From contig JAMPIT010000300.1 in assembly GCA_026261815.1 (NCBI GenBank), positions 1,643,501-1,707,500 of the forward strand: a stretch of DNA of 64,000 bases. Direction: 5' to 3'. Positions 12,192-21,797 of this stretch are shown piece after piece; the first letter of the stretch is position 1, and each line of letters begins with the position of its first letter. The notes beneath the pieces were generated by a model. It ran no database searches. It was not told where the DNA came from and saw only the letters and a program-made list of their open reading frames with translations. Both the position numbers and the translations under genes were made by a program. The DNA is from Monarcha castaneiventris obscurior (Eukaryota; Chordata; Aves; Passeriformes; Monarchidae).

Positions 12192-12640
12192 TCCAGAATC
12201 ATTGAGGTAGGAAAGACCTCCAGACCTCCAGGATGATCGAGTCCAAGCTGTGCCCGATGCCCACCTTGTCCCCAGCCCAGAGCACTGAGTGCCGCCTCCA
12301 GGAATTCCTTGGACACCTCCAGGGATGGGGGCTCCAAACCTCCCTGGGCAGCCCCTGCCAAGGCCTGAGCACCCTTTCCATGGAGAAATTCCTGCTGCTG
12401 TCCAACCTGAGCCTCCCCTGGCCCAGCCTGAGGCTGTTCCCTCTCCTCCTGTCCCTGTTCCCTGGGAGCAGAGCCTGACCCCCCTGGCTGCCCCCTCCTG
12501 TCAGGGACTTGTGCAGAGCCACAAGGTCCCCCCTGAGCCTCCTTTTCTCCAGGCTGAGCCCCTTTCCCAGCTCCCTCAGCCACTCCTGGGGCTCCAGCCC
12601 CTTCCCCTGCTCTGTTCCCTGCCCTGGACACGCTCCTCAA
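12192..12640 (-). mobile_element. CR1 LINE fragment, minus strand (second subfamily)
   Basis: Reading the complement, the element ends at 12192 with the tail (seen on plus as CCAGAATCATTGAGG). Upstream it has the blocks seen on plus as CACCTCCAGGGATGGGGGCT, CCTCCCTGGGCAGCCCCTGC and CCTGTCAGGGACTTGTGCAG. These differ from the 1410-type copies and match the copies at 24241, 31632 and 36382, which defines a second local CR1 subfamily. The 5' side is truncated near 12640. Confidence 0.92.
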
Positions 12641-14567
12641 ATCTCTTTGTACCATCAGAAGTCCTGCCAGGGAATACCCCGGAGAGTGCCAGGAAAAGCC
12701 ATTTCATGGCACATTTCTCATGTACAACACCTCAAATGCAAAATCTGCTCAGGGCAGGAACGCCTGAACCTGTTTTGGACCCACAGGTTCAAAGGTGGGT
12801 GGGGAGCTGGCTGCTCATTTGTGGAGCCCGGAGCAAATTTGGGCACCTCACGCTCGCAGCTTGGCTGGAGATGCCTCTCTGTGTTGCCTGCTGCACCCTG
12901 GACTCCCAGAGAGAGCATTCCTGATGGAATCCGAGCTCTGGGAGCTGGGGCTGGCAGCCTGAGGGCTCTGCCTGCTCTGCAGAGGATCTGCAGCCTGGCT
13001 GGGGCTCAGTGTCTAAGCCAAGCTGTTGAAGCCTCCATTCAGCCCAGCTCTTTCCAGAGCTGAGGGGGAAAGAAAGGAAAATGGGATATTTTCATGGGAA
13101 TCCTTCCTGGCTACAGACTAATTCGGAACAGGGAAGAAGAGGGTCCATCTCCTGGTGGCACATCCCAGCTCCCTGGAGGGGCCTGGGAGCAGGGGGGGCT
13201 CTCCCAAAGGCCCAGCAGTTCAAAGCTCGTGCATTGTCCTCTTCCCCGCCACCGATCCACACAAACCTGGCCATATTTCAACCTTCTGTGCCCACCTAAA
13301 CTCTGTGGCTTTATTTTCACCACAGGCTCTTTGTTCCTGGATGCTCTGGAAAGGGAATTAATGCCTAATCCTTCTATATGTGACTCCATGCTTTGCATAT
13401 CATCCCCGTGTCCCTTGTCCCCAACATCTTCCCTTTTGTGACGAGCTGAGCTCGTGTCTGAACTCTTCCCTGATCCTGGAAGGTTTTTTCCTCTCGTCCT
13501 GGGAGATTACAACTAATTCAGTGCCCAGCCATGCATGCCAAAATTTAAATAATAAATCATCTCTCCCTGCCAGCAAACACCCCTGGACACGATGGCAAAA
13601 CCCCGCTCCTTCCCGGGAAAATGGGGCTCTGCCTCAGCCAGAAAATTCTGGGAATTGGGGACCGGGGGCGCTTCCCACCTGCCTGCCCATCCCCCCTCCC
13701 TTCCCTGCTCGTCTCGGCTGTGCTCTGAAGGAAATGATTGCGTTGGGATCCTCCACATGCCAGGGAAGGGAACAGGAGAGCCCAGAGGAGCCGATGTGGG
13801 GCGAGGATTGAAAGGAAGATGCAACAAAAACTGGGAGCAGGGAACAAAACCTGGGGTGCAGGAGGATGAGAGTCGGTGTGTGACCCACGTGCCAGTGTGC
13901 TAAATTCCCCTCTCCACCAGCGTGAAAGGGTTTTATCCTTTAACCAACACCGTGGTGAGAGGTTTATTCAAGTAGAAAATTTTTAATTGCATTCTCTTGT
14001 AGTCAAATATTAATGGAAGGACCTTGTACAAATAAAAGTGAATAATGCAACAGCTTAGCTGACAACATTGTTTCACATTCATTGCAGATTGTGAACCTTC
14101 ATTAAAATGGATTATTTTTGCTTTGGAGATTTAACCAGCAACATGACTTTCCCCTCTCGCTGGCCCTGTTCTGCCTGAGCCCGCAGAGAGCTCGGGCCAA
14201 GGAGGAGCTTGCAAAATTAATTCCGAAAGAAGAGGCTGAAACTTCCAGGACGTGAATTCTCCTCATCCCCTCGGCTCAGAGGAGAGTTCAGCACGGAAAT
14301 CATCAGGAAAGGGGTTGGAGCAGAGCCCTGCCGTGGAGGAGGGCTCGGGGGAACGGGGCAAGGCTTGGGAAAGGCAGGGAAGGATCTAAGCAGTGACCTG
14401 CTGGAAAGGAATCCAAGGTGATCCCAAACCCAAGGGGGTCATGGGGGGCCTTTGCTTTAGGATGACAGCTCCACTCAGGAGGGTCAGCTGCTCCTTCTGG
14501 GCCAGCCAGGACAGCCTGAGGGATCTGAGGGCATCTCTGGCTCAGCCCAGCCCAGAGCACTCCTGGT
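12641..14567. other. Unique non-coding sequence
   Basis: No exon, RNA gene or repeat family was recognised. The AT-rich block at 13950-14150 is listed separately. The long plus-strand open frames in this interval (for example 12509-13063) begin inside the CR1 copy or cross stop-poor GC-rich DNA. Confidence 0.5.
13950..14150. promoter_or_regulatory. Candidate conserved non-coding element or old 3'UTR (unverified)
   Basis: An AT-rich island in GC-rich flanks. It carries TTTTTAATTGCATT, AAATATTAATGG, an AATAAA at about 14032 (ACAAATAAAAGTG), a SOX-like ACATTGT at 14064 and CATTAAAATGGATTA. The complexity is high and no repeat is present, as expected for a developmental enhancer or an old 3'UTR. 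Only cross-species alignment can separate these from neutral AT-rich DNA. Confidence 0.25.
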
Positions 14568-15130
14568 CACAGAATCCCAGAATGGTTTGGGGTGGAAGGG
14601 AAAATTCAAAGCCCATCCCATCCCACCCCTGCCATGGCAGGGGCACCTCCCACTGTCCCAGGCTGCTCCCAGCCCCAATGTCCAGCCTGGCCTTGGGCAC
14701 TGCCAGGGATCCAGGGGCAGCCACAGCTGCTCTGGGCACCCTGTGCCAGGGCCTGCCCACCCTCCCAGGGAACAATTCCTTCCCAATATCCCATCCATCC
14801 CTGCCCTCTGGCAGTGGGAAGCCATTCCCTGGGTCCTGTCCCTCCAGCCCTTGGAAATTGTCTCTCTCCATGTTTCCTGTGGCTCCTTCAGGCCCTGCAA
14901 GGCCCCAGGGAGGTCACCCCAAAGCTTCTCCTCTCCAGGCTGAACAATCCCAGCTCTGCCAGCTTTTCCTCCCAGCAGAGCTGCTCCATCCCTCTGCTCA
15001 TCCTGGAGCCTCCTCTGGCCTGGCTCCAGCAGCTCCAGGTCCTTCCTGTGCTGGGCCCAGGGCTGGGGCAGCTCTGCAGGTGGGGTCTCAGCTGAGGGGG
15101 CACAGGGGCAGAATCCCCCCTGTCCTGCTA
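14568..15130 (-). mobile_element. CR1 LINE fragment, minus strand, one of the longest young copies
   Basis: The 3' tail is at the left (plus-strand CACAGAATCCCAGAATGG). The body contains the complement of every block seen in the 1410-1873 copy. It then extends through CCTGTGCTGGGCCCAGGGCT and GGGGTCTCAGCTGAGG into the sequence that reads CAGCAGGACAGGGGGG on the complement, a diverged form of the upstream CR1 block. It is close in length and sequence to the copies at 21256, 53772 and 62961. Confidence 0.94.
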
Positions 15131-15739
15131 TGGGATCAGCCCAGGACAGGTTTGGCTTTCCTGTGCCACCACAAGGATTTTCCCCACTCCCAGCTCTCTC
15201 TGCTCTGCCTGTGCTGTCCCAAAGCTTTGGGGCCTCTGGGCCTGCAGTGTCCCCGCTCCTCACACAGCCCTGGGTCCCATTCCCAATCCCAGCTCTGTGA
15301 CTGTCCCCACGGAATGTCCCAGGCAGCTCCAGCAAAGCCCCTCTGCAGGAAGGGATCCCAGACCCACAGCAGCTGTTTAAACCTCTCCAAGCCTGGGAGC
15401 AGCCTCACACTCTCACATGGGAAGCACGAGGCAGGAGGCTCCCCCAGGAGCAGAGTGCAGCTCTGCAGCCCCAAAGCATCACTCTTCTCCCCAGAATTCC
15501 AGAGGGATGCAGCCCCAGCGCTCAGCTGGCCACAGCATTGTTGTGTTTGTGGGCACAAAGGAGCCCCCACTGATTGTCCCCAAAAAACCCTTTCTCCTCA
15601 CTCGTCTGCGTACTGCTTGGCTGGGAAGTGGAAGCTGTTCCCAATCTCTCCAGCCACACGTTTTCCTCGTGCCTAACCCGGGATTAATTGGGTTTGGAGC
15701 TGTGGCTGTGGGAAGGCTCTGATGTCCTCCAGTGCAGTT

Positions 15740-16060
15740 TGACTCCCGAGTTCCTTGGCAATTCTAATTCCTCGCTTACATTTCGAACAGCAATTCCTTG
15801 TTATTTTTAGTCCTAAAACATTATGAACATAGAGGAAACCAGACACCTACAGAAGTTGCCCCTGTGCAAAATTATGAATGATTCAAAAGTGCTGTCGCAA
15901 TTGCCAAGCTCTCCTGTTCTAAAAAGCTTTGTAATATTCACAGTATGGGCTTGGCTGGCTCCTGAGCAGTGCAAAACACCCGGCAGAAATTAATTGTCGA
16001 GCCCTGAATTTACCCTCAGGGAATCAAAGATAAAAGCACCGAGATCAGGGGGCGACAAGG
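15740..16060. promoter_or_regulatory. Candidate conserved non-coding element (unverified)
   Basis: A high-complexity AT-richer block without repeat similarity. It includes TTGCACAGGGGCAACT on the complement, AAATTATGAATGATTC, AAATTAATTGTCGAGC and ATCAAAGATAAAAGC (GATA-like AGATAA and TCF/LEF-like ATCAAAG). It contains no open frame of note. Function is inferred only from composition and motif density. Confidence 0.22.
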
Positions 16061-16189
16061 AAACCCCACCCTACCTCCTGTGCACAGGGAAACGGCTCCT
16101 GCCTCAGTTTCCCTCCTCCAGCATCGCTCTGGGGGCTGGGAAAGAGGGAATATTTGCACCAGGGGATCCCCCTAAAGCAGCTTTAAGAG

Positions 16190-16520
16190 GTTGGATCAGT
16201 TAATTTGCTGCTGGTATCTCGTGGTGCAGGTGTTCAGTGTCCCCATGGAAGTCACCGCGGGGCCCCTCGCCGTCGCTGTGAGCTGCGGGGTGACCGGGGG
16301 ATTTATATTTGTACAAAGGCCTCGCTGTCGAGGCAGACGGGCCCTGGCATGGCAGCGCTGCGAGTCCATAAACCAGCAATTATCCCCGTTATTAGATCAT
16401 CCCATTTCCAGCCGGAATCCTTTGCCTGTGGAGCACGCAAGGCGAGCCGGTGCCTCTCCCAGTGCCGGGCTAATCTGTGCTAATCCATTATGTAAATCAC
16501 CCGGACAAGAACCAGAGACA
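16190..16520. promoter_or_regulatory. Candidate regulatory block with paired bicoid-type homeodomain sites (unverified)
   Basis: CpG is retained over 16255-16345 (CACCGCGGGG, CTCGCCGTCGCTG, CTGTCGAGGCAGACGGG). The flanking part holds many TAAT cores: AGTTAATTTG, GCAATTATCCCCG, GTTATTAGATC, then TAATCT at 16471 and TAATCC at 16481 followed by TTATGTAAAT. TAATCC/TAATCT are the known preference of OTX/PITX/GSC-type (K50) homeodomains. The combination resembles a neural or head enhancer, but no factor occupancy can be read from sequence. Confidence 0.28.
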
Positions 16521-17499
16521 AACGCTCCACGTCTCCCAAGCATCCGGCCCTCCTCAATGAAATCTGGCCCACCAAGGCCGTGCTTTGGGCTGCAGGGTGC
16601 TGGGAGAGCTCTGCGGGAACAGCGTCTGCACCAGGCAATTTGGAGGTGCAGTTTGGAGCCCCGGGGCACCTCCCAAGCTCAGCTTTTTCATGGGGCTGCT
16701 CCTGAATCGGTCCCCAAACGCTCCCTGGCCCTTTGAAACCTTTGGGACCTCTGCCCCCAAACCAGGTCGTTTTGGAGCGGCTGCTGTCACCTCGGGGCGA
16801 TGCTCTGCCCATGGAGTCTCTCCAAAATGTGACCTTTGTGACCAGGACCTTCAGGAATCTCGGGGACAATAAAACTTGCCCAGGTCAGGAGAGAGAGTGT
16901 GTATTTTTGTTACTTGACATCTTGGTGAGGCAGCAGTGGGGCAGTGGGTGAGATCCCAAAGGGCAGCAGAGTGTGCAGGGATGGAATTCCTGACCTCAGG
17001 AACGCAGGTCCATGCTGGAGAGCTTCTCCTGCATGTCCATCCTGCCCCTGGGCACAGCTCAGGCACCTCTGAAGGTGCCCAGGTGACTCTGAGGTGTTAC
17101 CAAAGGGCTCTGCCCATGCTGCTGGCTGTTGCTCCTGATGGCAGCTCCTCCTTACAGACCGTACTATGGATTCCTCATCACTGGCTCCTCATCCCAGACT
17201 CCGTGGTGCAGATCTCGAGGAGACAACTACGTGAGGACACTCTCGTGTCTGCCACGAGGCCTGGCATCAATCCACCGAGGTCTGGGCTCTCCTTGGGTTG
17301 CATTCCTCGCTCTCCCATCGCAGCAGGGAGAAGCAAAGCCACAAGGGGATGCCAGATAGATTCTCATCTCTGCCTGGATTTCTGCTCCTTGGGAGGGAAT
17401 CTGGGCTGTGGCGATGAATATTTTAGAATGTGGGGCTTGAGAATCTCAATGGCAACATGTTTGAGCAGCACTCGGCAAAGCAAACACAGCCCTGGCTGT

Positions 17500-17940
17500 G
17501 TCTGTGCTCCCGCTGTCTGTCGGCATCTCCGTGCCGAGCTGCGAGACTGCGCCGGATCCGCGCCTCGGAGCCGGCTCTGCCTCCCCCCCGCCAGCCTTTT
17601 ATTCAAATAAACCTTGGGATAACGACATGCAGGAATCCTCTGCTCCCGCAGTGTTGATATTGCACATTCGGGAGGCACTGCAGAGGGGTGCATGTGGGCA
17701 GAGCCATACGGGCGGTGGCAGCTGCTGCCAGGCTGGCACAGCGGAGCCGCCGCCGCTCCAGACGCTTCCCACAGTCTCACACTTTGCTCGAGCGCCGAAT
17801 TCCCTGCCGGCTTTGAGGTGCTGAGCCCCTCCACGCATCCCGGGAGGGAGGATCCGCCAGCGGCGCGGCGCTGGGAGTTATTTCGGGAGAAGCCGCTTTG
17901 CTCCGGGCTCATCCCGGCTGGAATTGCTCAGGGATGAGGA
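17500..17940. promoter_or_regulatory. CpG-rich block
   Basis: CpGs are frequent around 17520-17580 (GAGACTGCGCCGGATCCGCG, CTCGGAGCCGG) and again at 17740-17915 (GGAGCCGCCGCCGCTCC, CGCCAGCGGCGCGGCGC). This is consistent with an unmethylated island. It could serve as a promoter for an unannotated or non-coding transcript. No TATA box, start codon context or splice donor was convincing. Confidence 0.3.
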
Positions 17941-18162
17941 GCCTGCGAGGCACGGTCCAGCTGCACGTGGACACCAGGACATGTCCAGCAGCTCCACAGC
18001 CACCTGTGGGAGCACCCGCACACAGCACTGGGCACTGCTGGCCCTCAGGACAGCCCTCACCCCAAACCCACAGTGGGGACAGCGACACCAGGGGCTCTGC
18101 AGCCATCATGGAGCCCAAAGTGACAGGGACACCTTCCCTGAGATGCAATCCATGTCCCCCCT

Positions 18163-18345
18163 CCTCATCCTCATTGTCATCATCATCATCTCATCGTCAT
18201 CATCATCATCATTGTCATCATCATTATCATCGTCATCCCCATCGTCATCCCCATCCCTCATGCTCATGCTCATCCTCATCCTCACCCCCATCTCCATCCC
18301 CATCCCCATCCCCATCCCCATCCCCATCCTCCCACATCCCTCTGC
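18163..18345. repeat. Compound microsatellite (ATC)n / (CCCCAT)n
   Basis: The left part is an imperfect ATC/TCATCG run. The middle has CATGCTCATGCTCATCC steps. The right part is a clean CCCCAT hexamer run (about 18293-18330). On the complement it gives GATGGG steps. The runs of D, M, G and S residues in translations of this region are an artefact of it. Confidence 0.95.
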
Positions 18346-19621
18346 AGCCCAGACGGACACTTGAATTTCTGCTCGATGGGTACCAGGTGGGAAAATTCCT
18401 CTGGAGTCCCAATCCCAGCTCCAGGCAGGGGGGCTGGAGGGAAATCCAGCCAGGCTGGACTTTGGGGGGAAGCAGGAGAAGGGTGGGAGAGGAGGGAACA
18501 CCAGGATGGGACAAGAGGGAGGCAGGAGCATGACTCGGAAAAATTCCGGGTATTTTCCTATGGAAAAGCGCCCCTACTTCCGCCAGTGCTCAAGGAGCGA
18601 TGGAGAGGCAGGAACGCTGCTGTGCCCCAGGGGCAGGAACCGCCCAGCCTCCAGTGCCACCCGCCGCTCCCCCGCTGCCATGAGGCTGCTGCCCCAAGGG
18701 GGTGTTGCTTCATCACATCTGGGCTGGATTTTGCCAGGAAAAGGAACTTTCATGCCGGACAGGGCTCCTGTGGTTCTGCTTTTTTCACCTTGGCAGAATG
18801 TTCAATAGTTCTCCTAAAAATAATAGGAAAAAAGAAGGGAATAAAACATGAAGAACCTCTTGGAAATGATGCTGGAGGCTTCGGAATTTTGAACAAAACA
18901 GGTTTTCTTCAGAAAAAACACCACAAAAACCCACACAAGCAACCCAGAATTGTTTTAAAATCTGTACTTTTTTTTTTTTTTTCATACACAACCCTGCAAT
19001 TGTGGGCCCAAATGATGTTTTTTAACAAATGAAACCTGTATTTTTTTTCTCTCTCACACAAAAGAAACAAAAGATCCAAAGGAAATTGTGATAAATTACC
19101 CTGGAAATAGGCATGTGCCATGTGCTGACTGATTCTGGAGCATCTTCCAACAGGATTTTCCTGGGATATCTGCATGGGCCCAGCTTGGGCTGGTCCAGTT
19201 TGTCCTATCTGGGTGATGAAATGATCAGAAACCCCCAAAAACTGGCATTCAGGCCAAGCTGGTGCCTCGATGCAGCTGCACCAACATTCCCTCCACTCCC
19301 TTCCCTCTGCTGGGGTTTTTTCCTGCTGCCCCAGCTTTGGTTTCTTCCTTGTGCCTTCATCAAAACCAGGGGAAATTCCTTAAAAAAGAAAATTAAATAA
19401 AGCTACGTGGAGTGTTAACAGCAAAATGAATGCGGGGCAGGGGGGAATTTTTCGGGAATCTTGAAGATCTTCTCTTCCCCAAATAACCCATAAATAGGGG
19501 ATGGGAGAAGGATGGGAGGAACTTTGGGGTGCCCCATTCCCATTGCAGTAACTGCAGTCTTTTCCCAACCCATTTCCCATACTCCCATCCCTCTGGGGCA
19601 GGAATTTGCACTATTTTTGAA

Positions 19622-19624
<3 letters not shown>
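18346..19624. other. Unique non-coding sequence
   Basis: No gene seen. The stretch 18800-19100 is AT-rich, with T runs at about 18969-18982 and 19041-19048. The rest is GC-richer unique DNA with no repeat family recognised. Confidence 0.5.
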
Positions 19625-19680
<56 letters not shown>

Positions 19681-19681
19681 T
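19625..19681. repeat. (ATT)n microsatellite, about 18-19 units
   Basis: An uninterrupted TTA/ATT trinucleotide run. On the minus strand it reads as AAT and creates an apparent poly-asparagine peptide. The purity of the run suggests it is polymorphic. Confidence 0.98.
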
Positions 19682-19861
19682 CTTTGCTGCCAGGTGCAGG
19701 TGGAACCCAGCCAGGTGCCACCTGCCCATCCCATGGCATCCTTCCCTTCTCTCCATCCCTTCCCAAACGCAATTCCCAGAGTCTGGAGAGCATCTTCTGG
19801 CTCCTTGGTCTGTATGAATGAATCCTGTAATTTACAGCCCAGTTCTGGGGTGGGAAATTCC

Positions 19862-19932
19862 CAGGATAATTTGGTTGGGAGGAACCTTTAAAGCCACCCA
19901 GTCCCATCCCAGTGGGCAGGGACAGCTCCCAC
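19862..19932 (-). mobile_element. Short CR1 LINE 3' scrap, minus strand
   Basis: About 70 bp resemble the complement of a CR1 3' end: ATAATTTGGTTGGGAGGAAC, then CTTTAAAGCCACCCAGTCCC and GTGGGCAGGGACAGCTCCCAC. This equals the tail plus the last coding block. It is diverged relative to the young copies. The 5' side is lost within the next 40 bp. Confidence 0.7.
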
Positions 19933-19967
19933 CACACCTCAGGGAAGCTCAGGGAAGCTGCCCTTGG

Positions 19968-20023
19968 GATCACAGAACCATGGGATGGTTTGGCTTGGAA
20001 GGGACCTTGAGGATCCAAGTCCC
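19968..20023 (-). mobile_element. Very short CR1 LINE 3' tail, minus strand
   Basis: The sequence GATCACAGAACCATGGGATGG followed by TTTGGCTTGGAAGGGACCTT is the complement of the CR1 terminal 55 bp. It lies only 35 bp from a similar scrap in the same orientation. Confidence 0.75.
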
Positions 20024-20221
20024 TTGGAAGGCAAGTTCCGGATTTGGGGGGATCATGGAGCAGGGAGGGAGAGGTGGAGGGACATGGAGGAAACCCAGGA
20101 AGGGGATTTGGGGTGGATTTTCCAAGCATGGCATCCAGCCAGGAGCTCGTCCTTGGCTCCATGCACGGGGTGGGAGCCCAGAGCCTTCAGGTGGCGGCTC
20201 TGATCAATGATTTCAGTGTGT

Positions 20222-20261
20222 GTCAATAATAATCAATAATCAATAATCAATAATCATTACG
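20222..20261. repeat. (AATAATC)n microsatellite
   Basis: Four to five copies of a 7-bp AATAATC/CAATAAT unit. Confidence 0.92.
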
Positions 20262-20885
20262 ATTGTTCTGCAGCTTTCTGGGTTGATTTTTGGAAGTTCC
20301 ATCGCTCCTGCTGGTGCCACTCCCGAAGTGCTGCTGGTGCTCCCCCGATTGTTCCCTGCTGCAAGGAGATCAGGCAGGTGTCACTAATGCTCAGACATAG
20401 GAGAAGGAAGCAGCAATTTGCATAAATTAATTAAGAAACTGACCTCCTTCCGCAGCACTCCTTGGAGCCCGAGCCAACCCCCAGTTTATCCAACCAACAC
20501 CGACTTTCACCTGAACCGAGCTCTCCCCAAACCAAACGACAAAATTAATCCCCAGCAAAAGCCACCACCAGTCCCCTCCCTTCTGTCATTTATTTTTTCA
20601 GCCATCCCAGCAATTTATTTTTAAACATATCAGGACGTTATGTTCCGTGACATTTCCCATCCACACAACACCATATGGATTGGCAAGTGATTCCTGCTGG
20701 AAACTGCGGGCGCGTGGATGCAGGGAGAGCTGGCAGCTCGCTGCTCCCACCCCTTTTGGGGCTGTGCCCTCATTGTTTCGCGGGCACCGCTTTGATTGGA
20801 GAGAACGGAGTGGCTGCTTCGGAAAATCGGATATATTGGATTTTCCTGGGAGCGTTGGAGGCCACACCTTCGCTCCGAGAGTCCT
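20262..20885. other. Unique non-coding sequence
   Basis: No gene. An AT-rich stretch at 20410-20640 includes TTTGCATAAATTAATTAAG. A CpG-containing stretch follows at 20700-20880. No repeat family was recognised. Confidence 0.5.
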
Positions 20886-21136
20886 GCAGGGTGGCATGGA
20901 ATGCTGCACTCCAGAGCTGCAGGGTGGCATGGAATGCTGTGTTCCAGAGCTGCAGGGTGCTGGGCATGGAATGCTGTGTTCCAGAGCTGCAGGGTGCTGG
21001 GCATGGAATGCTGCGTTCCAGAGCTGCAGGGTGCTGGGCATGGAATGCTGCGTTCCAGAGCTGCAGGGTGCTGGGCATGGAATGCTGCACTCCAGAGCTG
21101 CAGGGTGCTGGGCATGGAATGCTGCACTCCAGAGCC
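20886..21136. repeat. 33/37-bp minisatellite, seven units
   Basis: The core GCATGGAATGCTG recurs at 20894, 20927, 20964, 21001, 21038, 21075 and 21112. The first spacing is 33 bp and the rest are 37 bp; the 4-bp difference is the presence of TGCT or TGGG within GGGTGCTGGGCATGG. Units alternate CACTCC, TGTTCC and CGTTCC at one site. Cysteine-rich peptides translated from it have no biological meaning. Confidence 0.97.
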
Positions 21137-21255
21137 GTGGTTTGGTGCCGGAGGAGTCGCTGGGAGGTGCAGATGGCAGGGCCTGTGTGACCCCTGCCAC
21201 CCCCATGCTGACCTGGCAAGGGCTGGGGACATCGGTCACCAGCTCAGGGGGGATT

Positions 21256-21797
21256 TCATGGAATCATGGACTGGGTTGGGTTGGAAAGGAGCTTAAAGCC
21301 CATCCCATCCCACCCCTGCCATGGGCAGGGACACCTTCCACTGTCCCAGGCTGCTCTAAGTCCTGTCCAGCCTGGCCTTGGGCACTGCCAGGGATCCAGG
21401 GGCAGCCACAGCTGCTCTGGGCACCCTGTGCTAGCCCCTGCCCACCCTCCCAGGGAACAATTCCTTCCCAATATCCCATCTGAATTTCCCCTCTTAGTTT
21501 TAACCCATTCCCTGTATCCTGGCACTCCACACTGAATTATCTCTCTCCATGTTTCCTGTGGCTCCTTCAGGCCCTGCAAGGCCCCAGTGAGGTCACCCCA
21601 AAGCTTCTCCTCTCCAGGCTGAACAATCCCAGCTCTGCCAGCCTTTCCTCCCAGCAGAGCTGCTCCATCCCTCTGCTCATCCTGGAGCCTCCTCTGGCCT
21701 GGCTCCAGCAGCTCCAGGTCCTTCCTGTGCTGGGCCCAGGGCTGGGGCAGCTCTGCAGGTGGGGTCTCAGCTGAGGGGGCACAGGGGCAGAATTCCC
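21256..21797 (-). mobile_element. CR1 LINE fragment, minus strand (young subfamily)
   Basis: It starts on plus at TCATGGAATCATGGACTGGG (the 3' tail) and ends at CACAGGGGCAGAATTCC. It carries the same blocks as the 14568 copy. One internal difference is shared with 54.0 kb: where other copies have the ACCCAGGGAATGGCTTCCC region, this copy and the 53772 copy have a variant reading CTCTTAGTTTTAACCC on plus (its complement at 54.07 kb). Those two copies are therefore closest relatives. Confidence 0.94.

Larger units (their letters stand above)
15131..18162. other. Unique non-coding sequence with CpG-rich and AT-rich islands
   Basis: No gene could be supported. Separate entries describe AT-rich and CpG-containing blocks at 15740-16060, 16190-16520 and 17500-17940. 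A weak exon-like segment at 17158-17231 is discussed under findings. The remaining sequence is unremarkable GC-rich unique DNA. Confidence 0.5.
19682..20221. other. Unique non-coding sequence with CR1 scraps
   Basis: Apart from the two short CR1 tail pieces listed separately (19862-19932 and 19968-20023), this interval holds no recognisable repeat or gene. Confidence 0.5.

Noticed and set aside
14393..15676. 427-codon plus-strand frame
   Set aside because: Nearly half is the antisense of a CR1 copy and the rest is stop-poor GC-rich DNA. The same peptide words recur wherever CR1 lies in that orientation.
17924..18533. His/Ser-rich or Asp/Met-rich low-complexity protein
   Set aside because: Translation of the ATC/CCCCAT compound microsatellite in several frames.
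19393..20162. Poly-asparagine or poly-isoleucine protein
   Set aside because: Direct translation of the (ATT)n microsatellite.
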